64,000 bases of DNA from Alphaproteobacteria bacterium (GTDB lineage: Bacteria > Pseudomonadota > Alphaproteobacteria > Micavibrionales > Micavibrionaceae), in assembly GCA_021775955.1 (NCBI GenBank), contig JAJFGU010000014.1, forward strand, positions 124,001 through 188,000, written 5' to 3'. A program made the translations under genes and the position numbers. Below, one piece after another: positions 24,841 to 33,100 of the stretch. The notes under the pieces were generated by a model, which saw only the letters and a list, made by a program, of their open reading frames with translations, ran no database searches and was not told the origin of the DNA. How positions within the stretch are numbered: position 1 is the stretch's first letter; each line of letters begins with the position of its first letter.

Positions 24841-25413
24841 ATGCATGTACCTTCAGTACCAGGAATAGATTTAAATGAGTTTCCCAGAGTTGCTTCTGAT
24901 CTAGAAGGCGATCAGGATCTAAGTTTGTGTGTCCCGCCGCGCAAGGTTCATTTGTGGATAAAACCTGAGGTTTTTGGTAAGATTGCCCATTCGTTCTGCC
25001 CGCCAGGAGCACCCGAAGGAGCTCTAGCAACTTACTTGAGCTGGGATCATTTTACGAGCGCTGTTGTTGGGGGTTTGGCCATGTTGAAGCCTGGCGCTGG
25101 TACTACGCAAGACAGAATACAGCGTGTGGCTCTTACGAATAGCTTGCAGGAAATAAATGAGACTCTGAGGCGCTACGCAAGTGATGAAGGTCACAAACTT
25201 GTCGATGTTCCGGTGTCGAAAAAAAATATGGACAATTTAAACTGGGCTGTTGAGCAGATTGGTGTAGCTGCAGATGTTTTCTTTGATAGGAAAGACGGAG
25301 ATACCGGCGATGCGCTGGCTGCCGCAAAACTTGGTGTTGAAACGGCTTATTACAGCCGTTGGAAGCTGCAAGCGCAGCCTATTGAAGATAAACCTGTTTC
25401 TTCCCGGGTTTAG
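24841..25413 (+). CDS. Hypothetical protein inserted in the fab cluster on the opposite strand
   Basis: A 190-residue soluble protein that I do not recognise. It has no signal peptide or membrane segment and a helical C-terminal half (ALTNSLQEINETLRRYASD, NLNWAVEQIGVAADVFFD). Two Cys are in the first 65 residues. GAGGCGG lies about 8 nt before the ATG. Its stop overlaps the fabD stop by 4 bases. It runs against fabD and fabG, splitting a normally continuous fabD-fabG-acpP-fabF order, and seems a foreign insertion. No function can be inferred. Confidence 0.65.
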   Translation: MHVPSVPGIDLNEFPRVASDLEGDQDLSLCVPPRKVHLWIKPEVFGKIAHSFCPPGAPEGALATYLSWDHFTSAVVGGLAMLKPGAGTTQDRIQRVALTNSLQEINETLRRYASDEGHKLVDVPVSKKNMDNLNWAVEQIGVAADVFFDRKDGDTGDALAAAKLGVETAYYSRWKLQAQPIEDKPVSSRV

Positions 25414-26360
25414 ACTTTATTCAATTTCTCAATCAAAGATTCAACCTGTTCCGGTGTGGAAACGTTGTCGCATTCGATGTCTTTATCGATGCGGCGGGCA
25501 AGACCGGAGAGCACTTTTCCCGCGCCGATCTCCACCATATGGGTGACGCCCTGATCTTTCATCCACGACACGGATTCCCGCCAGCGCACCACGCCTGTCA
25601 TTTGTTCGGCCAGCATTTGTTTTATACGATCCGTATCGTTTTCACCTTGGGCCGTGACGTTGCAGACAACCGGAACGGATGGGGCCTGCATATTCGTTGC
25701 CGCCAATGCCTCGGCCATGATGTTCGCGGCGGGCCGCATTAGCGAAGAGTGTGAGGGAACCGTCACCGGAAGAATAAGCGTGCGTTTCGCACCTTTGTCC
25801 GTTGCCAGCGCGGTGGCGCGCTCCACAGCCGTTTTATGGCCGCTAATTACAATTTGTCCGGGGGAGTTGTCATTGGCGCATTCGCAAGTCTCGTCTCCCG
25901 CCGCTTCCTGTGCAATCGCCTTCACATCTTCCATCTCCAGCCCCAAAATCGCCGCCATGGCGCCGGTGCCTATGGGCACGGCTTTTTGCATCGATTGGCC
26001 GCGCAGTTTTAGCAACCGCGCCGTATCGGAAAGGGTGAAACTTCCCGCCGCCGTCAGCGCTGAATATTCGCCCAGCGAATGTCCGGCAACAAAGGAACAG
26101 GTGCGCGCGATATCAATCCCGCCCTGTTTTTTTAGGACATTAATCACGGCCATGGAAACCGCCATCAGCGCCGGCTGGGCATTTTCCGTGAGATTGAGGT
26201 CGTCCTCCGGTCCCTCAAACATGATTTTGGAGAGGTTTTGCGAAAGCGATTCGTCGATTTCCTCGAAAACTTCGCGGGCCTCGGAGAAGGTCTCATACAA
26301 ATTTCTTCCCATATCCACAGCCTGGGACCCCTGACCCGGAAAAACAAAGGCATAGCTCAT
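25410..26360 (-). CDS. fabD: Malonyl-CoA-[acyl-carrier-protein] transacylase FabD
   Basis: A 316-residue enzyme that loads malonyl onto ACP for fatty acid synthesis. It has the family start YAFVFPGQGSQ, the nucleophile Ser95 in GHSLGEYSAL, the conserved Arg region LKLRGQSMQKA, and the catalytic His in VPSHSSLM. The C-terminal block MVEIGAGKVLSGL is present. Its length is normal. It should head the fab operon, but an opposing gene separates it from fabG; a terminator may exist there, though none is clear. Confidence 0.97.
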   Translation of the reverse strand: MSYAFVFPGQGSQAVDMGRNLYETFSEAREVFEEIDESLSQNLSKIMFEGPEDDLNLTENAQPALMAVSMAVINVLKKQGGIDIARTCSFVAGHSLGEYSALTAAGSFTLSDTARLLKLRGQSMQKAVPIGTGAMAAILGLEMEDVKAIAQEAAGDETCECANDNSPGQIVISGHKTAVERATALATDKGAKRTLILPVTVPSHSSLMRPAANIMAEALAATNMQAPSVPVVCNVTAQGENDTDRIKQMLAEQMTGVVRWRESVSWMKDQGVTHMVEIGAGKVLSGLARRIDKDIECDNVSTPEQVESLIEKLNKV

Positions 26361-26656
26361 TTTTAATCCAATTCGTTGTTATCGTTTCTATATTAGAGTA
26401 ATATTATTACACGTTTTACCCAATTCTTGTATATTTGTTTCGCACTGCATCACAAAAACTCGCCACAAAGTTTGCAACCTGTAATAAAATTATGGCAGAG
26501 TTTAATTCACTTACTAAAAACATGCGTAACTGGGGGAGTAGTCAGCTGAGCTCAATGTTCGACTTTTTACTCCTGTAGTTTGCTCTATAAAAAAGTAATT
26601 CGTGCTCTTGGCAAGGCTTTTTTGTCCGGCCGGGACGTTCGAAGGGGAGAATGAAA
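26361..26656. other. Intergenic region with a possible 28-codon ORF
   Basis: Between divergent fabD and the 26657 gene, 296 bp. It is A+T-rich near fabD. A short frame 26492-26578 would encode a 28-residue peptide starting MAEFNSLTKNMRNWG; it has no Shine-Dalgarno, but TAATAA sits about 4-9 bases before its ATG, similar to a leaderless promoter. This may be chance. No known RNA was recognised. Confidence 0.25.
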
Positions 26657-26986
26657 ATGAGCGTTTCAGTACACTATAAAATAAAACAGCTTATTGAAGA
26701 GACGAATAACGCCTTTGATATTTATGCTGCCTGCGATCATATGAACACCGATTACGCTGAGTTTGCGACGATGTCGCTACCCGATTTCAGGCAGGCGCTG
26801 GGCAAGCCGGATTTAACCGATTGCGATCTTATGAAGATGCTGCGCAAGGGTGGCAATAAGTACCGGAAAAACACGCCCAAAGATAACTGGCCCATGTTTT
26901 TGGCCGGATATGTCACCAATAAATCCAATGGCAATGACCTTAAAGTGAAGATGAGAGAATCCTGGACGCAAGGGGCGTCCTGCTAG
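26657..26986 (+). CDS. Small hypothetical protein upstream of rpsF
   Basis: A 109-residue soluble protein with no recognised family. It is helical and charged, with motifs HYKIKQLIEETNNAFDIYAACDH and PDFRQALGKPDLTDCDLMKML, and three of its four Cys at 26-105 are isolated. It ends in GASC. A strong AGGGGAG sits 1-2 nt before ATG 26651 but 7 nt before ATG 26657, so I chose 26657. It lies 137 bp before rpsF on the same strand; no shared role is evident. Confidence 0.55.
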   Translation: MSVSVHYKIKQLIEETNNAFDIYAACDHMNTDYAEFATMSLPDFRQALGKPDLTDCDLMKMLRKGGNKYRKNTPKDNWPMFLAGYVTNKSNGNDLKVKMRESWTQGASC

Positions 26987-27123
26987 GTCTGAAAAAACCC
27001 TTGCTTTTATTGCTGTAATTGGCTATTAGTCCTCCACTATTTTGAAACCCTCGCTGGCAGCTACGATCTGTCGGCTCTGTGCAAGGCCTTTAAGGCTTAT
27101 GCGTGAAACCAGGAGGACGTTAA

Positions 27124-27519
27124 ATGCCATATTACGAAACCGTGTTTATTGCACGGCAGGATCTGACGGATAAGCAGGTCCAGGAACTCACCGATCAATT
27201 TTCCAAGATCATTACCGACCAGAGCGGTAAGATTCATAAGGTAGAGCAATGGGGTCTTCGCAACCTTGCTTACCGCATCAAGAAAAACCGCAAAGGCCAT
27301 TATGTGCTGATTGAAACGGACACGCCGGCACCGGCCGTGATCGAGATGGAGCGCCAGATGCGTTTGCATGAAGATGTGTTGCGCTATCTCACCATCCGCG
27401 AAAAAGAATTATCCAAGGGCCCGTCCATTGTCGTGGATAAAGGCGGCAGCCGTGATGATGACGATGCCGGAAAGCCGCCCAGGAGAGAAACAAAACCCAG
27501 AACAGAGGAGGCCGCATAA
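27124..27519 (+). CDS. rpsF: 30S ribosomal protein S6
   Basis: A 131-residue S6 protein that binds 16S rRNA together with S18 in the 30S platform. The N-terminus [14 protein letters not shown] and the block [22 protein letters not shown] are typical; the last 25 residues are an acidic/basic tail longer than in E. coli S6 before its own modification tail. AGGAGG lies 7 nt before the ATG. The stop overlaps the rpsR start (TAATG), giving translational coupling. The operon continues with rplI. Confidence 0.98.
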   Translation: MPYYETVFIARQDLTDKQVQELTDQFSKIITDQSGKIHKVEQWGLRNLAYRIKKNRKGHYVLIETDTPAPAVIEMERQMRLHEDVLRYLTIREKELSKGPSIVVDKGGSRDDDDAGKPPRRETKPRTEEAA

Positions 27520-27785
27520 TGAGCGCAGATGCACCAACCGTAAAACGTCCTTTTTTCCGCCGCAAAAAGACTTGTCCTTTTACAGGGCCGAATGCGCCGG
27601 CAATTGACTGGAAAGATGCCCGCACGTTAGGCCGCTATATTTCCGAGCGCGGCAAAATCGTTCCCAGCCGCATCACATCCGTTTCACAAAGCAAGCAGCG
27701 TGAACTGGCCCGCGCCATCAAACGTGCCCGGTTTATGGGGCTGCTGCATTATGTGCGTCACGATAACGACAACGCGGGACGCTAA
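27519..27785 (+). CDS. rpsR: 30S ribosomal protein S18
   Basis: An 88-residue S18 protein, partner of S6 in the 30S subunit. The core [10 protein letters not shown] and [32 protein letters not shown] (20-residue pieces of the normal fold, residues 40-71) identify it; the Cys in TCPF is one of those that bind zinc in the C+ form of some species, but no further CxxC is present. It overlaps rpsF by one base and precedes rplI by 23 nt, the usual rpsF-rpsR-rplI operon. Confidence 0.98.
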   Translation: MSADAPTVKRPFFRRKKTCPFTGPNAPAIDWKDARTLGRYISERGKIVPSRITSVSQSKQRELARAIKRARFMGLLHYVRHDNDNAGR

Positions 27786-27808
27786 AGGATTATAAAGAGG
27801 ATAAAACC

Positions 27809-28597
27809 ATGGCACAGACACAGGTTATTTTATTAGAGCGTATTGAGAGGCTCGGGAATTTGGGTGAAACTGTCACCGTGAAGCCCGGCTATGCACGCAA
27901 CTACTTGCTGCCGCAGAAAAAAGCTCTGCGCGCAACCAAGGACAATATCGCTTATTTCCAAGCCCAGAGAAAAGGCCTGGAAGCCGAGAATGAAAAGAAC
28001 AAAAAGGAAGCTGAAAAGCTGGCCAAGAAACTGGAAGGTCTGAAAGTGCCTCTGATCCGTCAGGCATCCGAAGCCGGCCAGCTTTACGGCTCAGTAACAT
28101 CGCGCGATATTGCCAAGGAAGTATCTGAGGCTTCCAAGGAAGCGGTCGGACGTGACATGGTTCACCTGAACCGCACCTTTAAGCTGATTGGCCTGTTCCC
28201 GGTTGATATCGTTTTGCATCCGGAAGTGAAGGTTGAAATCACCGTTAATATCGCTCGCAGCGCGGAAGAAGCGCAAATGCAGGAAAAAAGCGGTAAGGCT
28301 TTGATTGCCGATGACGGCAGTGCGGATCAGGAGACAAAAGCTGCGCCGGCTGCCCCGGAAGAGGCCGCGCTTGAAGAGGTTCTGGAAGAAGGTGCTCTGG
28401 AAGCTGAGAAGGAAAAACAGGCTGAGGCTGAAGAGACTGCCAAGGCCGCCGCGGAAGCCGATCAGGCTAAAGCTGAAGCCAAGGCGGCTGAGCAAGCAGC
28501 CAAAGCTGAAGCGGCCGAGGAGATGGCAGCAGAATCCGCAGAGTCTGAAGAATCAAAACCGGAAGAAGCTGAGGCTGATAAAAAAGAAGACGAATAA
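27809..28597 (+). CDS. rplI: 50S ribosomal protein L9 with long charged C-terminal extension
   Basis: Residues 1-150 are a complete L9, with the N-terminal rRNA-binding domain (VKPGYARNYLLPQKKALRAT) and the connecting helix plus C-terminal domain ending VEITVNIARS. Residues 151-262 are an Ala/Glu/Lys-rich tail with coiled-coil propensity, absent from E. coli L9 and longer than the extensions I know from some alphaproteobacteria. The protein binds the base of the L1 stalk. It is the last gene of rpsF-rpsR-rplI and is followed by a terminator. Confidence 0.97.
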   Translation: MAQTQVILLERIERLGNLGETVTVKPGYARNYLLPQKKALRATKDNIAYFQAQRKGLEAENEKNKKEAEKLAKKLEGLKVPLIRQASEAGQLYGSVTSRDIAKEVSEASKEAVGRDMVHLNRTFKLIGLFPVDIVLHPEVKVEITVNIARSAEEAQMQEKSGKALIADDGSADQETKAAPAAPEEAALEEVLEEGALEAEKEKQAEAEETAKAAAEADQAKAEAKAAEQAAKAEAAEEMAAESAESEESKPEEAEADKKEDE

Positions 28598-28653
28598 GCT
28601 TTTTCTAAGGTAGGCGTCTATATCCCCACTATTCACAGGGGGGGCTCATCAGA

Positions 28654-28693
28654 AACCTAGCGGGCTCGATGGATAGTCTGCTAGGTTTTTTTT
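28654..28693 (+). terminator. Rho-independent terminator after rplI, directly abutting the dnaB start
   Basis: AACCTAGC (28654-28661) pairs with GCTAGGTT (28680-28687) and is followed by eight T (28686-28693). The ATG of dnaB is the next base. The hairpin ends the ribosomal operon; because dnaB starts at its T-run, it may also act as an attenuator or leave dnaB with a leaderless or readthrough transcript. Confidence 0.85.
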
Positions 28694-30190
28694 ATGAGTT
28701 CAGGTGTTCTAGAAAAACCGGAAGGGGATGTTTCGTCCCCCCAACCCTCAAAGGAAACGACACAAAGCGGCCAAGCTTACCGTATGTTGCCGCACAACCT
28801 TGAGGCTGAGCAGAATTTGCTCGGCGCCTTGCTGATTGATAACCGGGCCCTGGAAAAAGTCGGGGATTTCCTGCGCAGCACTCATTTCTTTATGCCGGCG
28901 CATCAGCGGATTTTTGAATCTATCTTAACATTGGTTGATCGCGGGCAGAGCGCGTCCCCGGTCACGCTCAAGAATTATTTCGAAAAGGATGAGGATTTAT
29001 CCGAAGTGGGCGGGGCGGAATATCTCGCCGATCTGGCGGCATCGGTTGTCAGTGTCGTTAATGCCGCCGATTACGGCCGCACGGTTTATGATCTGCATTT
29101 ACGACGCGAGCTGATCACGCTGGGTGAAGATATCGTCAACGAATCGTTTGATCATAAATTAGAAGTGGATGCCAAGGACACGATTGAGCAGGCCGAATCA
29201 CGGCTGTTTACGCTGGCCGAAAGCGGCGAGATCAAGGGCAGTTTTATCACCTTGCGCGATTCTGTCCTCACCGCGATTGAGCTGGCGGAAAAAGCTTACA
29301 AAACCGACGGCCATGTCACCGGGGTGACGACGGGCCTTACCGATATGGATAAAAAGCTCGGCGGTTTGCAAAACTCCGATCTTTTAATTCTCGCCGGGCG
29401 GCCATCGATGGGTAAAACCGCGCTGGCCACGAATATTGCTTTTAACGCCGCCAAGAAATACGCCGAAAGCGGCGGCGAGGAGGGCGCGATTGTCGGGTTT
29501 TTCTCGCTTGAGATGTCGGCGGACCAGCTGGCAACACGGATTCTGGCTGATCAATCCGGCGTGTCCGGCGATGATATTCGCAAAGGCAATATCAAACAGG
29601 ATGATTTCCGCCGTTTTGTTGCAGCCAGCCAGACGCTTTCCCAGGTGCCGCTTTATATTGATGATACCCCGGCACTGACGATCAGTGCGGTGCGCACACG
29701 GGCGCGGCGACTGAAGCGCCAATACGGGCTGAGCTTACTGGTGGTGGATTACCTACAGCTTTTGCGCGGGACGGGCTCGAAGCGGGGGTTAGAGAACCGC
29801 GTGCAGGAAGTGTCGGAAATTACAATGGGTCTGAAGGCGATTGCCAAAGAGCTGGCGATTCCGGTGCTGGCATTGTCACAGCTTTCGCGGCAGGTCGAGC
29901 AGCGTGAAGACAAGCGGCCAATGCTTTCGGATTTGCGTGAATCAGGTTCGATCGAGCAGGATTCGGATGTGGTGATGTTTGTTTACCGCGAAGAATATTA
30001 TCTATCGCGCACCGAGCCCGAAGTCGGGTCGGAAAAACATCTTCAATGGCAGGAAAGCATGGAAAAATCGCATAATGTTGCGGAATGTATTGTCGCCAAG
30101 CAACGCCACGGACCGATTGGCAATATCAGGATGCACTTTAATCCGAATCTTACGCGCTTTTCTGATCTCGATCAGCTGCACGAGGGGTAG
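28694..30190 (+). CDS. dnaB: Replicative DNA helicase DnaB
   Basis: A 498-residue hexameric helicase that unwinds DNA at the fork. Residues 30-130 are the N-terminal DnaG-binding domain (MLPHNLEAEQNLLGALLIDN), and the RecA-like motor has Walker A GRPSMGKT at 235-242, Walker B VVDYLQLL and the DLRESGSIEQDSD motif near the C-terminus. Residues 1-29 before the conserved PHNLEAEQ are non-conserved. The ATG follows a terminator T-run with no Shine-Dalgarno; no alternative start in frame is better supported. In proteobacteria dnaB often lies next to rpsR-rplI, as here. The next gene is convergent, 1 nt away. Confidence 0.97.
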   Translation: MSSGVLEKPEGDVSSPQPSKETTQSGQAYRMLPHNLEAEQNLLGALLIDNRALEKVGDFLRSTHFFMPAHQRIFESILTLVDRGQSASPVTLKNYFEKDEDLSEVGGAEYLADLAASVVSVVNAADYGRTVYDLHLRRELITLGEDIVNESFDHKLEVDAKDTIEQAESRLFTLAESGEIKGSFITLRDSVLTAIELAEKAYKTDGHVTGVTTGLTDMDKKLGGLQNSDLLILAGRPSMGKTALATNIAFNAAKKYAESGGEEGAIVGFFSLEMSADQLATRILADQSGVSGDDIRKGNIKQDDFRRFVAASQTLSQVPLYIDDTPALTISAVRTRARRLKRQYGLSLLVVDYLQLLRGTGSKRGLENRVQEVSEITMGLKAIAKELAIPVLALSQLSRQVEQREDKRPMLSDLRESGSIEQDSDVVMFVYREEYYLSRTEPEVGSEKHLQWQESMEKSHNVAECIVAKQRHGPIGNIRMHFNPNLTRFSDLDQLHEG

Positions 30191-30191
30191 G

Positions 30192-33100
30192 TTAGACCAA
30201 ATCTGGTCTTGATTGGGGCGGAACTACCGGGTCTTGTTTTTCGTTGGTAGGTGTTTCTACTAGGCTTTTCTTGACCGTTTCGGGTTTCGCTTTGTCATCA
30301 AATGTAGCTCCCAATTTGAGTTTCTTTGCCTCCATCGCATCAAGCGCAGTTGAACCAGTATAAGCGATAGCCCTAGCTGCTGTTGCCGTAAGGCTAGCCG
30401 GGTCTGGTGCTACAGACGATTCATAGCCGATCATGGTTTTTAAGGAATCGATTTCTTTCTGCGTGAAGTACCTGTGTTCAATCGCGGTCATAAGGTCCGG
30501 GTGGGTTTCCACTTTGAAATTAGGGTCCAGTTCTCTAACAAAATCATGTTTTTCATTCGCGGTGACTCTGCCAATTCTTTCCTGCAAGGTAAGTTTTGCT
30601 GTTTCCTCTATCGCCGCCATATAGAGCGCAGCGGTGACAGGGTCCTGGTTTTTAATCGCTTCCTTGACAGCCTCGGCAAATCTTTTTTCCTGGCCTTCGT
30701 GGAGATCGTCAAAGGGATGCGTTCCCTGCTCTCCATACGCGATTTCCGTGGCGTTGATTTTGCCCTTCATTTCGGTGCGCAAGTCCTCATGCTTGTAAAG
30801 GTTCTTTGCGGCGTCTTGTTTGCTTTCGCCTGGTAGCTGGAACTTCTCCAGTTTGAAGATCGGGTAATCCGATGTAAAAGATTCTATAAGCCCGGCTTCT
30901 GTGCCATATGGATCGTAATACAGCGTATAATCCCGGTTTGTTGGCTCTTGTGTGGACGGCTGTGGAGTGCCTTGGCCCACGCCGCCTTTGGGCTGCACGT
31001 CTTGCTGCCCTGTTTTTAGGTCCTCATTGCCCTTGCTATCATGCAGATGTGCTTTCGGCGGGAGTTCTGGGGATATATCTATTGCCGAACCGCCTTCGTT
31101 CAAGCCGTCACCGGTTATGCCGCCACCGACTTTGCCATCATGTAGATGTGCTTTCGGCGGGCCTTCGGGAATGATATCTATTACCTGTTCGCCACTACCG
31201 GTGGCGTTAGTGTCGACACCTTCCTTGGGTGTAGGTACTCGTGCTTTCGATGCTTCTATGGCTGCCAAAGTTGCAGCATCAGGAGTGTTAGAGAACCCAA
31301 GATTGGCATCACGATTTTTATTGGTTGCCCAATCCACTTCCCGTGATTCCAATTCCGGCAAAATAAGGAGATGAAGCTGCTGTTCAGATGTGTATGGATT
31401 CTTGCCATCCTCGGGGTAAGAATTGGTCAGTGCGCTTTCGCCTGCTATTAATGCGAGGCCTTGTTCAGGGGTCAAAAGCTCCAAAAATTCGTTTATCTGG
31501 TTTTCAAAATCCGGGTGATCGGTATCATATGTTTCGCCATCCAAAATCACGATGGTCATTGTGCCGTCGCTATGCGTTTTGACATTGAAGTCGCCGATTT
31601 CCCGGGTATCATCGCCTGATACCGAAGAATCAGTGGGATTAACAATCACTCCCTGCACTCCCTGCTTTGCGGTGGCGGGTTCGTCTGTAGGCAGATTAAC
31701 TGTTCTTTCTTGGTTAAGGCCGTGGAATAATGTGGTGAACGGTATATCCAATTCAATAGGGCTAAATGATGCTCCGTCTCCTTTGGCGCACGGATCGAAC
31801 GTTTTGCCCAATGTTTTTGGAGGGGTGGGTTCTTCCAGTTCTGATTCCTTGGCTTTGAGGTCTGCCGCGTGTGCTACTACGCCTGGACCGTCATCGGTAC
31901 GAAGATCAACATTCGGCTCAGCCAAGACAGGATCACCCAAACCTATAGCCGAAACTATAGTATCCTGTACTTTTGCAAAAGTTTCAGCGTTTTGTGCTCT
32001 CAGGTCACCTACCGTACCAGCGGTGTTTGTCTGTTCTGGTCCAGAATTTAAAGTGTTCCAGGCTGTTTTAGCAAGTTTTTCAATAGGTGCAAAAGTTTCA
32101 GCATTTTGTGCTCTCAGGTCACCTACCGTACCAGCGGTGTTTGCTACTGTGTTTGTTTGCTCCGGTTTCAAAGAATTCCAAAACGATTTAAAAAATTGTC
32201 TAGCAGTTTCCAAAGGCTGAAAACTTTGTGCTCTTAAATCACCGACAGTTCCCGGGGTTGCTGTAACCGTTGCACTTGGCTGTGTTGCTTCTTCTGATAG
32301 TTTAGGCATTTCACCCTCCGTATTTTTTGGTTCGCTACTTATTGGGTCTAAGTAACTATGTTTTGTGAACTCTTCGAGATCTTGATTTAATCGCTGATCT
32401 AATGGGTCCGTTTCTGGCCCTGAATCTCGGAGAGATTGGGGCGTTACTGGTTCTTGCTTTGCAGGTCCCGGCGTATTGACGGCAGCTGTATTCTGAAGCC
32501 CGAGTATAATTTTTATATAAGGCAGCGTGACCTGGTCCCAGGCGTTTTGCTGGCTTTCACCATCAATAGGTGGCCATTCATCAGGATTTTTGCCCAGGTT
32601 ATAATCTCTCAAGGGGCGTTCGTTGGCCCTGTTTTGCAGGACCATGAGCAGGTTGTCGCCGGTTAGAGCCAGCCCGTTATGGTCTTCGTTAAGTTCGTTT
32701 CTAACGGATGTAATCAGAGCGCCGCCGGCATTATATTCGGCCAGTGCCAGGATTTGATCGCCTTCATGATTTGTAAGCAACTCACTTTTGTAAAGAACAT
32801 AGGCGTCAACGGATTTTTGAGGATTAAAAAAGTCATCGATGGTATCAAGGCCGTATTTTCCAACCTTGTTTTTATTAAATTGAGTCAAGCCCAAGGAGTT
32901 GCCATCGTCCCCTGGTACGCCAGGGTTAAAGCTGGATTCCTTATAAATTTGATTGGCGGATAACGCCAGACCCAGATCATGATCTTGCGGGTCGTTATTG
33001 TCATCATGCGCCTTAACAGCATCGAGCAGCATTCTTACATGCGTTTCTGTTGTAGGATTATTGGCCATGGCAATCAGAAGTTCAGGGTTTAGATTGCGCA

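Noticed and set aside
30194-30209. Hairpin AGACCA-AATC-TGGTCT between dnaB and the 1209-codon gene as a bidirectional terminator
   Set aside because: It is a 6-bp stem without a T-run on either side and lies in the last codons of the leftward gene; too weak to call.
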